Shown: positions 49,937 through 62,744 of the stretch, in pieces
Layout of the letters: each line of letters starts with the position of its first letter
Position numbering within the stretch: position 1 is the first letter of the stretch
DNA from: Triglochin maritima
Taxonomy: Eukaryota > Streptophyta > Magnoliopsida > Alismatales > Juncaginaceae
Reading direction: 5' to 3'
DNA: 64,000 bases
NCBI GenBank assembly: GCA_963682175.1
Contig: OY821775.1
Coordinates: forward strand, 13,612,501 to 13,676,500
Notes under the pieces: generated by a model
What the model saw: the letters and a program-made list of their open reading frames with translations, nothing else
Database searches by the model: none
Told to the model about the DNA's origin: nothing
Translations under genes and position numbers: made by a program

Positions 49937-52600
49937 AAATTTGATCTTTTGGGGTTTTTAGCGAATTCACATCTTATGTAATATATTATCCTATGTAATA
50001 TTAAATTATTACACCCCATAATATATACACCTCATATGAATTTATTATGATTCTAATTATTTCAATTCTCATGACATATTGATTTTATTCATTCACCACA
50101 TGAGTCACATTTTCACATCAAACCCGACACATCATATGAACTTAAAATCAAGCCTCTTGTTTCCCAGTTTTGTGGTGTGACCTATAGGAGGATCTAAGCC
50201 AAATTGATAGAGATATTAAATGCTTAATATCCCAAACTATAAGCGGTATCTAGCTACACATTATAGTTACCCAATTAGCATAGATGTCTTTGTTCCACTC
50301 GAACCAAACCACGATCCATTTAGTGATGTAAGTGCACCACTTGTGTCCGTCCCCTGCCTTATGATATTAAGAATATATACAACGTAGAAATGTGTCATCT
50401 TTGTATTATATCCATTTCTTGATCTCTTTAAACTAATTATAAATATGTAACTTAACTCAAGTTACATTATGCACATTATAATTTTGCTTTATCAAGAGCC
50501 CTACTAATATCATCACTCAATTAAGAGGGGCAATGATAATCGTTTGACTAGCTATCTTTTATAGCAACAAGTCATGTTCAACCAACTATTGCCTTTATCA
50601 CTACACTCATTGATAACTTTTGACAATAATCAAATTGAGCACTTCTTGAGTGAAAAGATATGTCTCATATCTTAGGATCCAAGACACAGTAAGACATTAA
50701 TGACACGAAACAGAATTCCATAATGTTTTACTTGTCAGGTCTATTCAATATATAAAAATAATCTTTTCTCCTTTATATACTCGTGTCGTCAATTATTTGT
50801 AGAACTACAACAATCGATGACCAAACAACAATCTTATTTCGGTAATTAATGTTCCATGTTAATTACCATGATTGTGAATAACTTTTGATTTTATGTAAAC
50901 TATTATCTTTTAGAGCTCCACGGTTAAGCACCAAACGCATCTTCCTTAACACTTCCAAAAGACGAATATCATAATCAAGGAACAAAATATTTGCACATCC
51001 AATTCATAATAATTGACATATAAAAGTAAAACTTTTAGAACACATTACTTTCAACCATATCATTAAAACATACAAGACAATAATTGGAATAAAGCTAAAT
51101 GAACTAATGTATAAAGATCAAACCCCACTATGCCTCCACATGAAGTAAGATTTACACAATCATTAAAACATACAAGACATTAATCAAGGTAAGGACAACA
51201 AGAGCACATACAACTACAAGCCATGTTTCCTTTATCAATCTCATCCATATCCTCACATCATCATTCCCCATAAAATAGGTCCACTAGTCTAAGCATATAT
51301 GCTAAACTTCATTCAAGAGCATTAACATATCAAAGGCAAGAGTGAAATCTCATTAGATGTTATGGAAATCATGTAAGACTCAATGATTAAGATAACACAA
51401 CCTAATACATCACATAATCACATCAGATTTTACTCCACCCCCCAAATAGGGATGAAACTACTCACTAATCATTACACTACAACCTACATTAATAAAATGA
51501 AACATTCTACTGAAAGTAAATTAAATTAAGCAAGCAAGAAATATTAAAGAAGCTAAAAGTACATAAAACTAAAGAAGCATGCAAGATATATGAAATGAAA
51601 TTAAACTAAGAAAGAAGCAACATAACTAAAGGAAAATTGTATTAATTTCAAACTCACAATACAAGTAGTCTCTCTCCACCAAGGTTTTTGTTTCAAGGCT
51701 TTTACTCCTAGTAGAGAGGATGACCACCAAGAGAGTGATGAATATAAGGGAGGATGAGTTCTATTTATTGTCAAAGAAAAAGGCAATCGGGGACAACCCC
51801 TCGGTATGAGACTAAACATATACCAAAAACAAACTAAATACACCCTAATACATGACCGACTAAACCACATCGGATCCGGACCAACCAAGACCGCCAATTG
51901 GCGGTCTATATGGTTCAGATCAGGTTCTGGTTCGGAGTGTGGTTTCCTGGCTTGATTTCTTCATGTTTGATGCTTCCTAATCGGTTGTGTAGCTTGAGAC
52001 CCGAATCCAATTGCCAAAATACTCATCATGATGGTGTAGAGTTTCTTCATTTGCTCATTGGTCATTTGGTTTTGCATTCGGGTCCCTCGTTCTTGCATCT
52101 TAGTCCATAAGTCTTGCAACTTAGTCCATTTTCTTGCTTTTAAGTCCTTTTAGAGTCTCTCATTCTCAAACCTATTTATTCCTGAAACTTAAACATAAAA
52201 CTCGTTACGTAGCAATGCTTAGGCTAAGAATGAAGGATATAAGACATAAATATGTGCATGATATGATGTCAATCAAGAAACATCGAGAAGAACACACAAG
52301 ATGGTAAGAAGAAGTCCAAAAACAAGGAGAAGATAAATATTTGTGGTCTACTCCCTCTTCGTGGAGATCCATACTAGGATGACTAGGATTTGAGAGTCTA
52401 TCCGATAGAGTAGAAAGTATGTAATATTGTTTGTTGTGTTGTTAAGAGTTGTCCTTCAAATTACTAGTAAAAGCTTTTTTTGTTTCAAGTTTCAATATTA
52501 ATTATGGGAGGGATTTGAGATGATGTGCTCCCAGTACATTGGTGTCCTTTTAAATCACTGAACTAAAGCAATCCAAAAGACATAAATGACACCCCTTTAC
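49937..52600. other. Intergenic DNA, no gene recognised
   Basis: AT-rich spacer of low complexity. Around 51600-52200 the minus strand has a TATA-like AATAAATAG and a leader-like stretch that may be an old LTR, but I could not find ends. No credible protein or RNA gene. Confidence 0.45.
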
Positions 52601-52609
52601 ATCTACATG

Positions 52610-52710
52610 TACTCTGCGGGACATAACCATCATTCGTGGGACACAACTCTCACTCTCGGGATAGGTCTGTCCCTCGAGGGACACATTTGTCCCTCGTTGG
52701 GACAAGTCAG
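52610..52710. repeat. Short GGGACA/TGTCCC palindrome array
   Basis: Three to four units such as CGTGGGACACAACTCTC and CGAGGGACACATTTGTCCCT, the same type as the array inside the FAR1-related pseudogene 8.5 kb upstream. Confidence 0.75.
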
Positions 52711-52880
52711 TTTATCGTGAGTAACAATGATGTAAACTTTTATGTTTAGGAAAAAATTTCAAAATAATTTTTTTTAAAAAATTACCAAAATAAACCTCCA
52801 TTAAAGGTAATTTTCAAACTATACCCGCTGCCACCACGTGGTGACACGTGACGGCGGCGAGTTTGTTTTTTTGTGCATAG

Positions 52881-53232
52881 AGAACTCGGCATCACCAGTG
52901 CCGAGTTTATCTTTTGAGAACTCAGCACTGATGATGCCGAGTTCAACTTTGGTATAACTCGGCATGAGTGATGCCGAGTTCAACTTTGGTAGAACTCGGC
53001 ATGTGTGATGCCGAGTTCTCCTTGATTTTTTATTGGCCAACACTTCGACATTTTTTTGAGGTGATTCAAATAGAACTCGGCACTTAGAGTGCCGAGTTCT
53101 ATTTAAGAAACTGTTCTCCTAACGATCAGATCGTGTATGAGATTGATTGCCAGGAGAACAATTACTTTAATAGAACTCGACACCGAGAGTGCCGAGTTCT
53201 AAAGGAAGAACTCGGCGTTACTAACGCCGAGT
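52881..53232. repeat. Array of seven GAACTCGGCA hairpins
   Basis: Seven short inverted repeats at about 52883-52908, 52918-52943, 52956-52980, 52991-53019, 53071-53101, 53171-53201 and 53208-53232. Each is AGAACTCGGCA-loop-TGCCGAGTTCT with stems of 9-13 bp and loops of 5-7 bases. Inner bases vary in a compensated way (GGCAT/ATGCC, GGCAC/GTGCC, GGCGTT/AACGCC). It lies just downstream of a MULE transposase fragment on the minus strand and may be a subterminal repeat region. Confidence 0.9.
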
Positions 53233-53453
53233 ACGCCGATTTCACTTTAAAAAAATGAGTTTAATAGGCTGAAGTAGACAAATTTGCGGTCCTAAAAAAT
53301 ACATTACATTCATTCGTCTTACAATTAATCAACTCTTAAAAAGGATTTAAGTCGTACATTCATTCAAGTCATAACAAAATACATTACAAATACATTACAA
53401 GTCTTACAATACATCAACTCTTACATTCATTCGTCTCACATACAAAATATTTT

Positions 53454-54245
53454 TTATATAGGTTCCTTGCATCGCTTTCGGTTATGCCCTATACTGCCGC
53501 ATCTCCCACACCTTACCTTTCTTCCAGAGTGTTCGTCCATCTCGTTTCGGATTCGCGTTGATTTAGGCCGACCGGGAGGTCTTTTGGTTTGGGGAGGCTT
53601 TATTGTGATGTTGCCTCGATCTGGCCAATACCTCACATCAAGAATTGGGACAAATATCGGTTTGTACGCCTCCCTGTACATTTGAACCTCATAATACGGG
53701 GACACCAAATGTGAAGTGTTGACATTTGCATGCCTGCCACTGCAAACTGCTAGTACATGTGAACATGGGACGTGCATTGCAATTATGTATCCACAAGTGC
53801 AAGTAATAACTCCTTCTTCAAATTTCACGAGGTATTTTTTCTGGTCATTGGCTTCAACCTGGTACATCAGCTGGTGGTACCGAGTTACTGTATGTGTTCT
53901 GGCCAGATTACTGTTTGCCACCACCACGGTGTGGACTGTCGGTACATATGTTTCATTCCACGGCTCGGCGACGTCCCTTCTTTTAACAAAGAATTTGTTC
54001 AAGCGGAGAAAGGTCATCAAAATCATGGTTGTAATTGGCATACCGTGTGCCCCTCGTAAGACATTGTTGAAGCTTTCTGACATGTTTGTTGTCATACATC
54101 CAAAACGCCGACCCCCGTCGTGACAACAAGTCCATCTTTTCAAAGAACCTTGATGTTGAATCCACTCGTATATCGGTTTATGTTCCTCTGCAATAACCTT
54201 CATTAACTCTTCAAATTTCATAAATGAATGAGTTTTATCCGCTTC
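53454..54245 (-). pseudogene. MuDR-type (MULE) transposase C-terminal fragment
   Basis: An uninterrupted minus-strand frame of 255 codons plus a short extension at its start. It has the catalytic-domain end (MTTNMSESFNNVLRGA), then a SWIM zinc finger (CTCGYIIAMHVPCSHVLAVC), a basic proline-rich stretch (KRPPGRPKSTRIR) and a CCHC knuckle (CGRCGSIGHNRKRC). Full MULE transposases are 600-900 aa; the N-terminal DNA-binding and most catalytic parts are missing upstream (54.25-55 kb is AT-rich DNA and repeats). The intact C-terminal frame suggests a fairly recent truncation, or an exon of a gene whose other exons I failed to see. Confidence 0.88.
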
Positions 54246-54333
54246 GCTATTTTTTTTTATTTTTTTATTAAAAAGATAATTGATTATAAATTTAGATAAT
54301 TGCTAAATTAATTAATTATTAAGTTAATAATTA

Positions 54334-54561
54334 CTATATTCGGATGACCGATACCCCTTCGATACACCGAATAGAGATTTCCAGATAAATATCGAAGCTA
54401 CTGAGGATAAATATTTTGATGACCGGGTAGAGGTCGGTAAACCGACCCAAAGATTCCAAGAAGATCAAAAACTTACTGTCTTTACGATCACGGTGGACCG
54501 ATGGAAACTCGGTCATCCGCATGAAACATGTTCGGTAGACCGAGAAACAAACGGTCGACCG
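54334..54561. repeat. Degenerate CGGT...ACCG palindrome cluster
   Basis: Variants GGATGACCGA, CGGTAAACCGA, CGGTGGACCG, CGGTCATCCG and CGGTAGACCG, with one exact CGGTCGACCG at 54552. The same motif family as in the LTR arrays; no LTR edges found here, so probably a decayed fragment. Confidence 0.7.
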
Positions 54562-54596
54562 TCCGACATCTCACCTTACAACGAGTTTTTGCAAGT

Positions 54597-54746
54597 AATG
54601 AAAATTCAAAAAAATTCAGATCTAACAATTTTAAAATCCAAAAAACGACATTTCGAGGTGGTATTTGTAAGTTGGGAAGTTTTACCACGAGAGAAATTTG
54701 GATCTTGAAATTGTTGGATCTGGAATTTTTTTGAATCTTCATCACT
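54597..54746. repeat. Foldback, about 50-bp arms
   Basis: The left arm (ATGAAAATTCAAAAAAATTC onward, 54598-54645) pairs with the right arm (to about 54744) with few mismatches, and an inner (C/G)GTGGTA...TACCACGAG pairing continues toward the centre. Open frames on both strands here are a by-product of the symmetry. Probably a small foldback element. Confidence 0.7.
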
Positions 54747-54852
54747 TACAAAAAAAAGTCATTGTAATCCGACCTGTTACCACCGAAAACTTATAAAGGA
54801 ACCTCAAATAATTTGAGATAACACATCGTATAATTTTAAGATTTTTTAGGAC

Positions 54853-55000
54853 GGGGCGTCTTAGCCAGACGCCCCCTTGGTTGAGGCGTCTTAGACAGAC
54901 ACCCCCTCCATGGGGAGGCGTTTGGGTAAAACGCCCCCCTTGGGGGTGACGTCTGGCTAAGATGCCTCCTCCATGGGGGGGCGTTTTAACTAGACGTCCG
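54853..55000. repeat. GGCGTC/GACGCC hairpin array
   Basis: About five units such as GGGGCGTCT-TAGCC-AGACGCCCC (54853-54875), with related GAGGCGTCTTAGACAGAC, GGCGTTTGGGTAAAACGCC, GACGTCTGGCTAAGATGCC and GGCGTTTTAACTAGACGTC. Units carry compensating changes in their stems. It lies about 0.6 kb on the 5' side of the MULE fragment. Confidence 0.85.
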
Positions 55001-55341
55001 ACTCGATTTTTTTTGCTGGGCTTACTTCACAGAATCCAGACGCTTCGTTAGACATTTTCGTGGTGTTTGTACTGGGGAAATGAGGAAAACGTAGGTAGAA
55101 ACTTTATTTTAAGAGACGAGACAAAATAGGTATTAACTAAATTGTTAATGGTAAAAATGTAATTGTTGGAGCGATTTAAGTAATTTTCTGACGACGAATA
55201 TTTTATTTTCAAAAAATAAAATAAAATAGCATATGTGCTCACCCACATAATACATACACTTATCCTGCAATTCCACGACGCACATCCCTTCCACGAGGAA
55301 AGTAGGAAACCCATTTCCACGGGATTCCGAATTCCCGAAAA

Positions 55342-58300
55342 ATGGGGGAGTCCGGGAGGAGCGTGATCGTGGCAGCGGGCACGGTGTTCTGTCTGTTGGG
55401 GCTCTTCATGGTGGCCGTTCTAGTCTACACCATTACCATCGACGGGTTGCCCTTCCGCTTGGAGCTCTTGACCCCGTGAGATCTTCTCTCCCTTTTCCTC
55501 TGATCTCGACTGGTTTAGTTAGGCTTCGGTTTTCGAGAAAAAAACGTTTTTGTTTATCTATTTGGAATTATAGTTCCCGCTTGTTAGGGTATGATTAGTT
55601 TGGAGCTAAGTGAAGTACATGATTTTCTTGGAATATAGAGTTCAAGTGGGAAAAGACAATTCAAGTACAAATATATAAGGTTTTGGAATTCTCACAATTA
55701 GGACTTCCAGAAGCTTAAAAATATTTACTCACGGTGGGTTTCAACACTTCTTGGATGCTCTTATCATACTAAGACAAGAAACTTGACGTTGTTGTTTTAG
55801 AGTAGAAGCAAGGGAAGTCCTCTCAAGTACAATTTTTAGAAGTTTGGGAATGTTTAAGTCACCCATAAGTCATTCAAGAAGTGTGTTTCCTTAGTTCATT
55901 ATAATTTTTCTGCAAACAAATCTCAGGAATTGTGTTGTGTACACTACTTTCCACCTAATGCTAAGGGTGTCATTAGTTTGCCACTAAACCGTAAGAAAGT
56001 AGGGTTATGTGCTTGTGGAATTACTTCAAGTGATTAGTTTGCAGGACAACTTTAGACAACATAGACATTCATTTCAGTAAATTAAAATATGTTATTTTAA
56101 GGAGGTCAAATTTTCTTCTCGTGTTAATTTACAAATGAAGGGCTTCATCTATGCCAATCCCTGGGAAGTGAGTTTAAATTATAGGAACCAATCACACCCT
56201 AAATGCTTGAAGTTTAAAGTGGTGGTGAATCAATCAACTTTTTCATGTTATCAGATCCGGTAAATTAACATGTGCCACTATACGGTGTGTTATTACCCCT
56301 ATTATAATGTGTTGATACGAAAAGTAACTATGATGACGCTTGCGAAGGGCTGGTAGAAATATAGCCTCACATTGCACAAAAGAGTTTGTGTCCTGTGCTT
56401 CCCTCTATTTGTAGGTAGATGAACCAAATATTACAACATTGTTGATACATTAGAATATTTGATCATATTGGAAAAGCATGAACCCAACTTAGTTGTTAAG
56501 TGTTGAGAAAAATCATCCATTGAATTATTTATCTCTGCTCAAACTTTAATACAAAAACTAGATCACTTTCTGTCAGAGTTGTCATTAGTTCCCTCTTCAT
56601 TCAGATGATGGCTTGGTGTGGATTTGCACCACACTTGGCTGGATCACCAGTAATTAAAACATATCACCTCATGGTTTTCATATTCTAATTAATCACTCCA
56701 TTAGCAAGTTAAACATAACAACTCTTGAAACCACAGTTGGTCATCTCTGTAGAAAATTGTTTCTTCAACTATGGGAATATCAATTGTTAAGTGGAGTGCA
56801 AGTGTTTGGTAAGTGCAATCGATGACATTGTTGTTGTTTTAAATGAGGCAGGTTATTGGATTGTCTCGCGTAGAATAAATGATTATTGCCTCTTCAGTAG
56901 TGCATTTTTCATCATAAGTTTCACTGTGTTTTACTAATTAACTAGTAACTTGCTTTACCTATTAGTTTGTGAAATGTGTTCAACCAAGTAGGGCATTTCT
57001 TAAATATAAAAAAATTGATTACTTATAAATTAGATCTGCAATTGTCATGTTTGAATTGTTCAACGGTAAGTCGTGGGGAATAATTTGAATGGCCACAAAA
57101 TTTTACTGTAAGATCTCAAATATTGATATTTCTCATCCGACATAATAATATCATCACATGGCATTGTTGCTTATGATATGCTCTTGATTCTTGGTAAAAG
57201 TAGAAGCTGTTGACCTCAACAACAACAAGAAGAAGAAGTTGGGGTAGGCTAGGAGCTGTTGACATCATCTTCGAATTTGGAATACCCTTGTTGGTTAGAA
57301 ACTAAGGAAGCACATCAATACTAATCAGAACCTTTTTTAGATCCAATTAAAACATAAAACCTCTAACTCTGACAAGTGAGAAGTTATTTTGCTTGTATGG
57401 CTTTCATATTTCTTTTGCTCCGATAGTCATTACTTCTTGGGAGCTTTTGTAGGTGGATGGCGGATTTACTGGTTGATTTCTATATTGATGTGGTTGCCAT
57501 TGCAGTAAGTTAGAATTTTATGTTCTATTTCGTAGCATGTATTTGGTATGTTTACTGGTATTTTTAGAAACATAAAAGTCTATAGAAACTTTGTATCATA
57601 TGAACTCCATATAAGTAGTTGTCAGCTATTCACTAATCAATAATCATCACATAGGAAGATCTTCAATTTCTTGAACATGATATCGTCAAAACCATTATTA
57701 GCATAACTAGTAATATTTTCAATTAGCAGTCAACGTTATTGGGGTTTTTCTTATCACTTTTTATCGTTACAGGTCTGGGTAGCCTACAAAGAATCTAGTT
57801 TCATTAGCACAGCATTGTGGATAGTGCTGCTTATATGCCTAGGGAGGTATGGTTTATTTTCATTAGAGAAAATTATGAAACCTTCAAACATAATCTTAAG
57901 CAATTTAAATTTCCATAAAAAAGTTCCCTCCGTATTGTGGTTTTCTTTAAAGTAGTAATTTTTACCTCCATGGAAAACCAAAACTAAATCATTTGTTTTG
58001 TTACGCTTCACATTCAAATGTTTATTCTAATTCAATATTTTTCCTGAACATGCAGTGTCACATCATGTGCTTATGTTGTGCTGCAACTTTTCCGTAACTC
58101 GACCCAGGACAGGCAAGATCCTGTCTACCATGTTTTAGTGCAGCATAGTGACAGGTAGTAGAAATAAATTTCACAATCTTGCTATGTGTACTTTACTCCC
58201 TGTTAATTTTCATCTTACAGTGGGTAAATTATATATATATAACAAAGTACCTTATAAGTTATAAGCCTTTTCATTCATGATAAATGAACTAATTGCTGCA

Positions 58301-60788
58301 TTACATTACGTTGTCAGATTCTGAAGAAAACAAAAGATAGGATTGTTCTTTTATTGTTATTTTCATGCATGTGTGCTTCCTGCTTAGTGCTTTCTATGCT
58401 TACCTTTTATACTCTGGAGTTCCAACTCTTTTTTAGATGTAATATTGACAAACCAACAGAATTTCCTTGTATCTGATGTATGAATACTTCTGATTTAGTT
58501 GTGTCGAAGGTAACCCCACATTGGATTTACTTCGAATTTTCTCAGGTTGGAAGTAATTTTTTTGTTTTTTGTTTACTTACAACTATCTTCACTTCAATTG
58601 ATAACTTTTAAGTTGTAACTTGTAGATAACACTTTAGTATGGTTGTAGAGCCTAAAAAGTCCCAACAGATCCAACTAGCTTTAAACATACATGTGCTGGA
58701 CTTACAAGACGCGGCTTGTGAGAAGGAGCATTGAAAATAGTCTTAAGTTGCACTATTATATTGGCAGGAGCATTGAAAATAGTCTTTTGTTACACTATTA
58801 TATTGAAATCCCAAGTACCTTCACGGCTTCACCTATTGATGTTAAATTTGGAACTGACACTTCAATAACTCTAATCTTAACTAGTGGATTTTATATCTCT
58901 TGATATTAATATTAGAGGAATTGGAAGTTAAACAGCAGTTTTGGGTTTCTGTGTGTGTATATCAATTGTCAGGCACGTATTCCAATATAGATGATTGGTA
59001 TCATTATCTGTTCAGGTCAGTTTTGGAACTAAACTTTCTACTTTCTAGGATCATTGGAATTAACTCCCTCTTCCTTTTATTCCATTTTCAGTTTATAATT
59101 TATCTGTTAATGCATACTGGTTTAGCGGGTTATCAGCATTTTCCATCAACATCTTTGTGTATTCCAGAGATGGTTACTATCTTGAACAGAAGACTAGAAA
59201 ATTTCCACAGTGATTAGTAAAGTTGTTTTTTGTCCCAAAGTTTTAGTAGGTTTAAACATATTGTTGAAACTAAATAATAACTTGGTTTAACCTTTTTCAT
59301 TGTATAGATTTGTGCCTCATGCTTGATGCTTGTTTATGATATATACGCTTTGCTGTTTTCAGGAATGACAACGAGAGACAGTGGTCATCTGTTCTTGTGG
59401 GAAAAATAACCTTCAGTCTGCTAGGTTTTGTGATGTTGTCCACTCTCGTGTACACCATAGTCACAGATGGATCTCCTTTCCGCAAAGAGATATATACACC
59501 GTATGTACAACTTACTTTTAGTATTTTCTACAATTTTACTGCTTGTTTGTTACAGGTTGTGCATATATTGTATTATTTTCTAATTTTCCCCTATAAATCT
59601 TTTTTTATTTGTTATTTGATTTTTTTCTTTCTACTGAAGTATCTCCAAAGTTGAAAGACTTGATTAGATATTCATATCAGTTTTGAATTCATGCAGGTGG
59701 GTGGTTGCAACATTAATTGATTTTTACATTAACATCACTGTAATCTCTGTAAGTATTTATTTTTTGTGCATGACAGTTTCTTTAAATATAAAAAAACATG
59801 CAAGTATTTCCTTCTCAGTCACAAAACACATTAGGTGCTTCAATAGGCATCTAGTATTTGCCATCATGATCTTTCAATATCTAACATCTAATGTATGTTT
59901 TCTTATTGTTCTTGGTATGTGGAAGCTATTATGTGAATGCGCTCCAATCTCATACTTGGTCACTTAGCCATCCCAATCTTCATTCTGCATCTTGTTTCCT
60001 CTGTTGAAATTGCTTGATTTGCTCCGGCCAAATGGCCAGTGAGAGAGATTGATTTGGTTTGTCTAACCAACATTTCGAATGGTTTTGCATTTTCATTTTT
60101 GAGCCAACATTCGCCTTACAATAGAGATTACTGTTAATTATTGTTTTTAGTCACATGTAATAGTTGAGTAAAAACATGGATCTATTGCATAACAGAATCT
60201 TCCTGATTTGGTATTCCTGAACGAAGCTTCAGCTTCAGCTTCTTTTTTAACTTTTTACAGGCATGGGTTTTGTACAAAGAAGCTACATGGTTGGGTGCAT
60301 GTTTTTGGATTTTGCTGTTGATATGCTTTGGCAGGTATGAACATCAAAAGTCTTAACTATTTCACAGAGAATAGCAGCCCCAGAGTTCTTTTTTAGGACA
60401 TTCTGGATTCATCCACCAAAGTGTTTCAGTTAATTATTATAGGAAAGAGAAATAGATGAGCTCTTAGGGGTTTTGCCATTCTAGAAAATACTTGAAATCT
60501 TCACGGAACAAATAAGCACAGACCACATATCCCAAGTCACTTCTTAATAATTTTTATATAAGCACTTGAGCCTTCTAAATAACACATACAAAGATACTGG
60601 AGAAAAGTAAAATGATATCAGTTGTCATCGATTCTTATTCTCTAAAAAAATACACTTCTGATTTCAGCATTACTACATGTTTGTACATCGTCATACAACT
60701 GTTCAAACTCTCTCCTGGAGAACCTTTGGGCGCTATATTTGTGGCATCCCGTACCAAGCAAGTAAGAAGCGCTTGGACAGACTTATGA
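55342..60788 (+). CDS. Plant membrane protein of unknown function with duplicated module (DUF1475-type)
   Basis: Eight exons: 55342-55475, 57453-57504, 57773-57846, 58056-58154, 59363-59500, 59697-59748, 60261-60334, 60668-60788, all GT-AG and in phase; 247 aa. Two modules, residues about 8-100 and 129-221, align at a fixed offset of 121: VYT...DG.PFR (28/149), TPW (44/165), DFYI (53/174), YKE (67/188), IC(L/F)GS (83/204). Each has about three hydrophobic segments, so perhaps six membrane spans. Exons 2/6 (52 bp) and 3/7 (74 bp) are the same length and phase, so the gene arose by internal exon duplication. Length fits plant DUF1475 proteins (about 250 aa); that name is from memory. Function unknown. 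The C-terminus is uncertain: reading through exon 8 ends at 60788, while splicing at GTAAGA (60762) to 61247 would put a stop right after Gln239. Confidence 0.88.
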
Positions 60789-62146
60789 CTTGTGGATCTA
60801 AGTGCATTCTGTAAGTGGTTTGATCCTTGATCTTCCAGGTATAAAGTGAACTGAAGTGGGATGACTTCGCTTCATTACGATACGGTTGTTCGATCATTTC
60901 AATGTTTTTGTCCACACTCCACGGAGCCTAGATTAATTTATGTCCACCTCAACATGCTATATTTCCCATTACCTGTTACATGTAATTTCGTCTAATAGAA
61001 TTGTTGTAGACTTTGAAATCTATGTTAAATTCAACTGGTGTTGTGTTAATATCTTGCGAGTATAAGAATGTTCATTGACTATAATGTATTCTTGTTTGAT
61101 TGATATTGTTTGATTTCAAAAGTGCATTCTAGTCTCCCTGTCATGTTTTTTTTTAAGATTTTTTTTTTTCTTATAAAGAAGGTTGTGTTTAGGAGATGAT
61201 CGCTTGTTTACCAGAAATGCTTGTAATGGTGATTGATTTGTTACAGTGATGGTACGAGAAAATCGTTTACGGGTGCGGCAACAACTGAAACTTAGTCTGA
61301 AAGCAGCACCATCGACACTTTGATTGCCTTCGGCTACATTCTTATATAACTTAAAAACTTAACATAAAGACTTAAGTTTTTTTTTGAGATGCCATTGTGA
61401 TGAAGCTACGTGGTGGTGGTTTGAGATATTGGGATAGTCTTGTGTTGCTAAACATTAAAAATGTGTTGTAATAGAGTTTGATCTATTATTCGTTTCTTTG
61501 CTTTAATTTTATTCAGCTATTGAATCAACCAATATTAAATTTTGCACTAGGAAAGTTTAGAACATTTGGTTTATTTCTTTCTTTCTATTTGGTAGGCATT
61601 TACTTGGAGAAGGTTATTTTAGGTGAAAAAGATTGAAATTGGTTGAACTATCAAAAACAAGGCAGTATGAACTTGTCAACAGATCCGGTAAAAACGAATT
61701 TTCTTTTGACAATCAACCAATACGCTTGATTATCATTTATATATAATCAACTCGAACAATATCTGAAATCTTAACTCCGCTCGTTTTCAAATATCCCGAT
61801 AATTAAATTAAAGTATCCTTTTCAATTACGAGTTGCTAACTTACAAACTGCATAACCACGTATTTTGACCTGATTTTCAGAAAAAAATATTTTTTTATGA
61901 CCAAAAATTTCTTGATATCAGGGGATCCTGACGTTGTGGCCCAACAAATGGTATCTGCGATGTAATTTTTGTGTCCATTATGAATTAAATATTATGATCT
62001 TAATATGTGATTTCAATCCCTCAACTAGTTCAACTGCACGTGACCTGGCAATGTTTTATTGGAATTTTTGTTTGTATGTTATTTTAAAATATTATATTTT
62101 CGTCATTACTTCTTATCTATTTATATCACTGTTAATATAAAACTAC
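60789..62146. other. DUF1475 gene 3' region and spacer
   Basis: It contains a possible terminal exon from 61247 (after TTACAG) with stop codons at 61247 or 61293 depending on the donor used. Beyond about 61500 it is AT-rich spacer without a recognised gene. Confidence 0.45.
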
Positions 62147-62652
62147 ACAAATTTCATTAATGTTGTTATTTTTTCGGACATGTCATTCCGGTAATTTTTT
62201 TCGTTAACGTCGTTACTATTCAAAAATTTATTCCGTTAACGTTATCAAAATATTATTATTTAAATAGTAATATTTACAAATTCTACCGAATACAATCTAA
62301 TAACTTAGTAATTCAAAAATATCATTTTTATGATTTTCACAGTAAAACACTAAAATTCAAAAAATCAAAAAAATTATTTTTCCTAGCAAAATCAAACAAA
62401 ACCAAAGCACCGATATCACCATCGTTTGTAGTTATGAAAATTAAAAGTTATGATTTTTGAATTTAAATTGTTTGATGTGAAGATAATAAAAATGATAGAT
62501 TTGAATGATTAAATTATATAAAATATAATTTTTAAATATTACTATTAAAATAATAATAAAAATTAATGTTTTTAACAGAATAGTAACGTTATTAACGGAA
62601 ACAATTATCGGAATCACGTGTACGAAAAAGTAACGATATTAATAAAATTTGT
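62147..62652. mobile_element. Long foldback / MITE with arms of about 240 bp
   Basis: The left end ACAAATTTCATTAATG and, inverted, the right end ACAAATTTTATTAATA begin arms that stay recognisable toward the centre near 62400, including (T/C)CCG(G/A)TAATT, CGTTA..GTTACTATTC and ATCATTTTTAT blocks. Almost the whole 506 bp is one imperfect hairpin. AT-rich, non-coding. No clear target duplication was found. Confidence 0.7.
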
Positions 62653-62744
62653 CTAATTTTAAGTCACCGATACAAATAACCAACAAGCGACGACAGAAGC
62701 GGAATCACAGTGTTTATTAGATGTGTTTTTTAAAGTAATGTTTA

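Noticed and set aside
54488..54745. 85-aa minus-strand frame and overlapping plus-strand frames
   Set aside because: They come from the symmetry of the foldback and the palindrome cluster.
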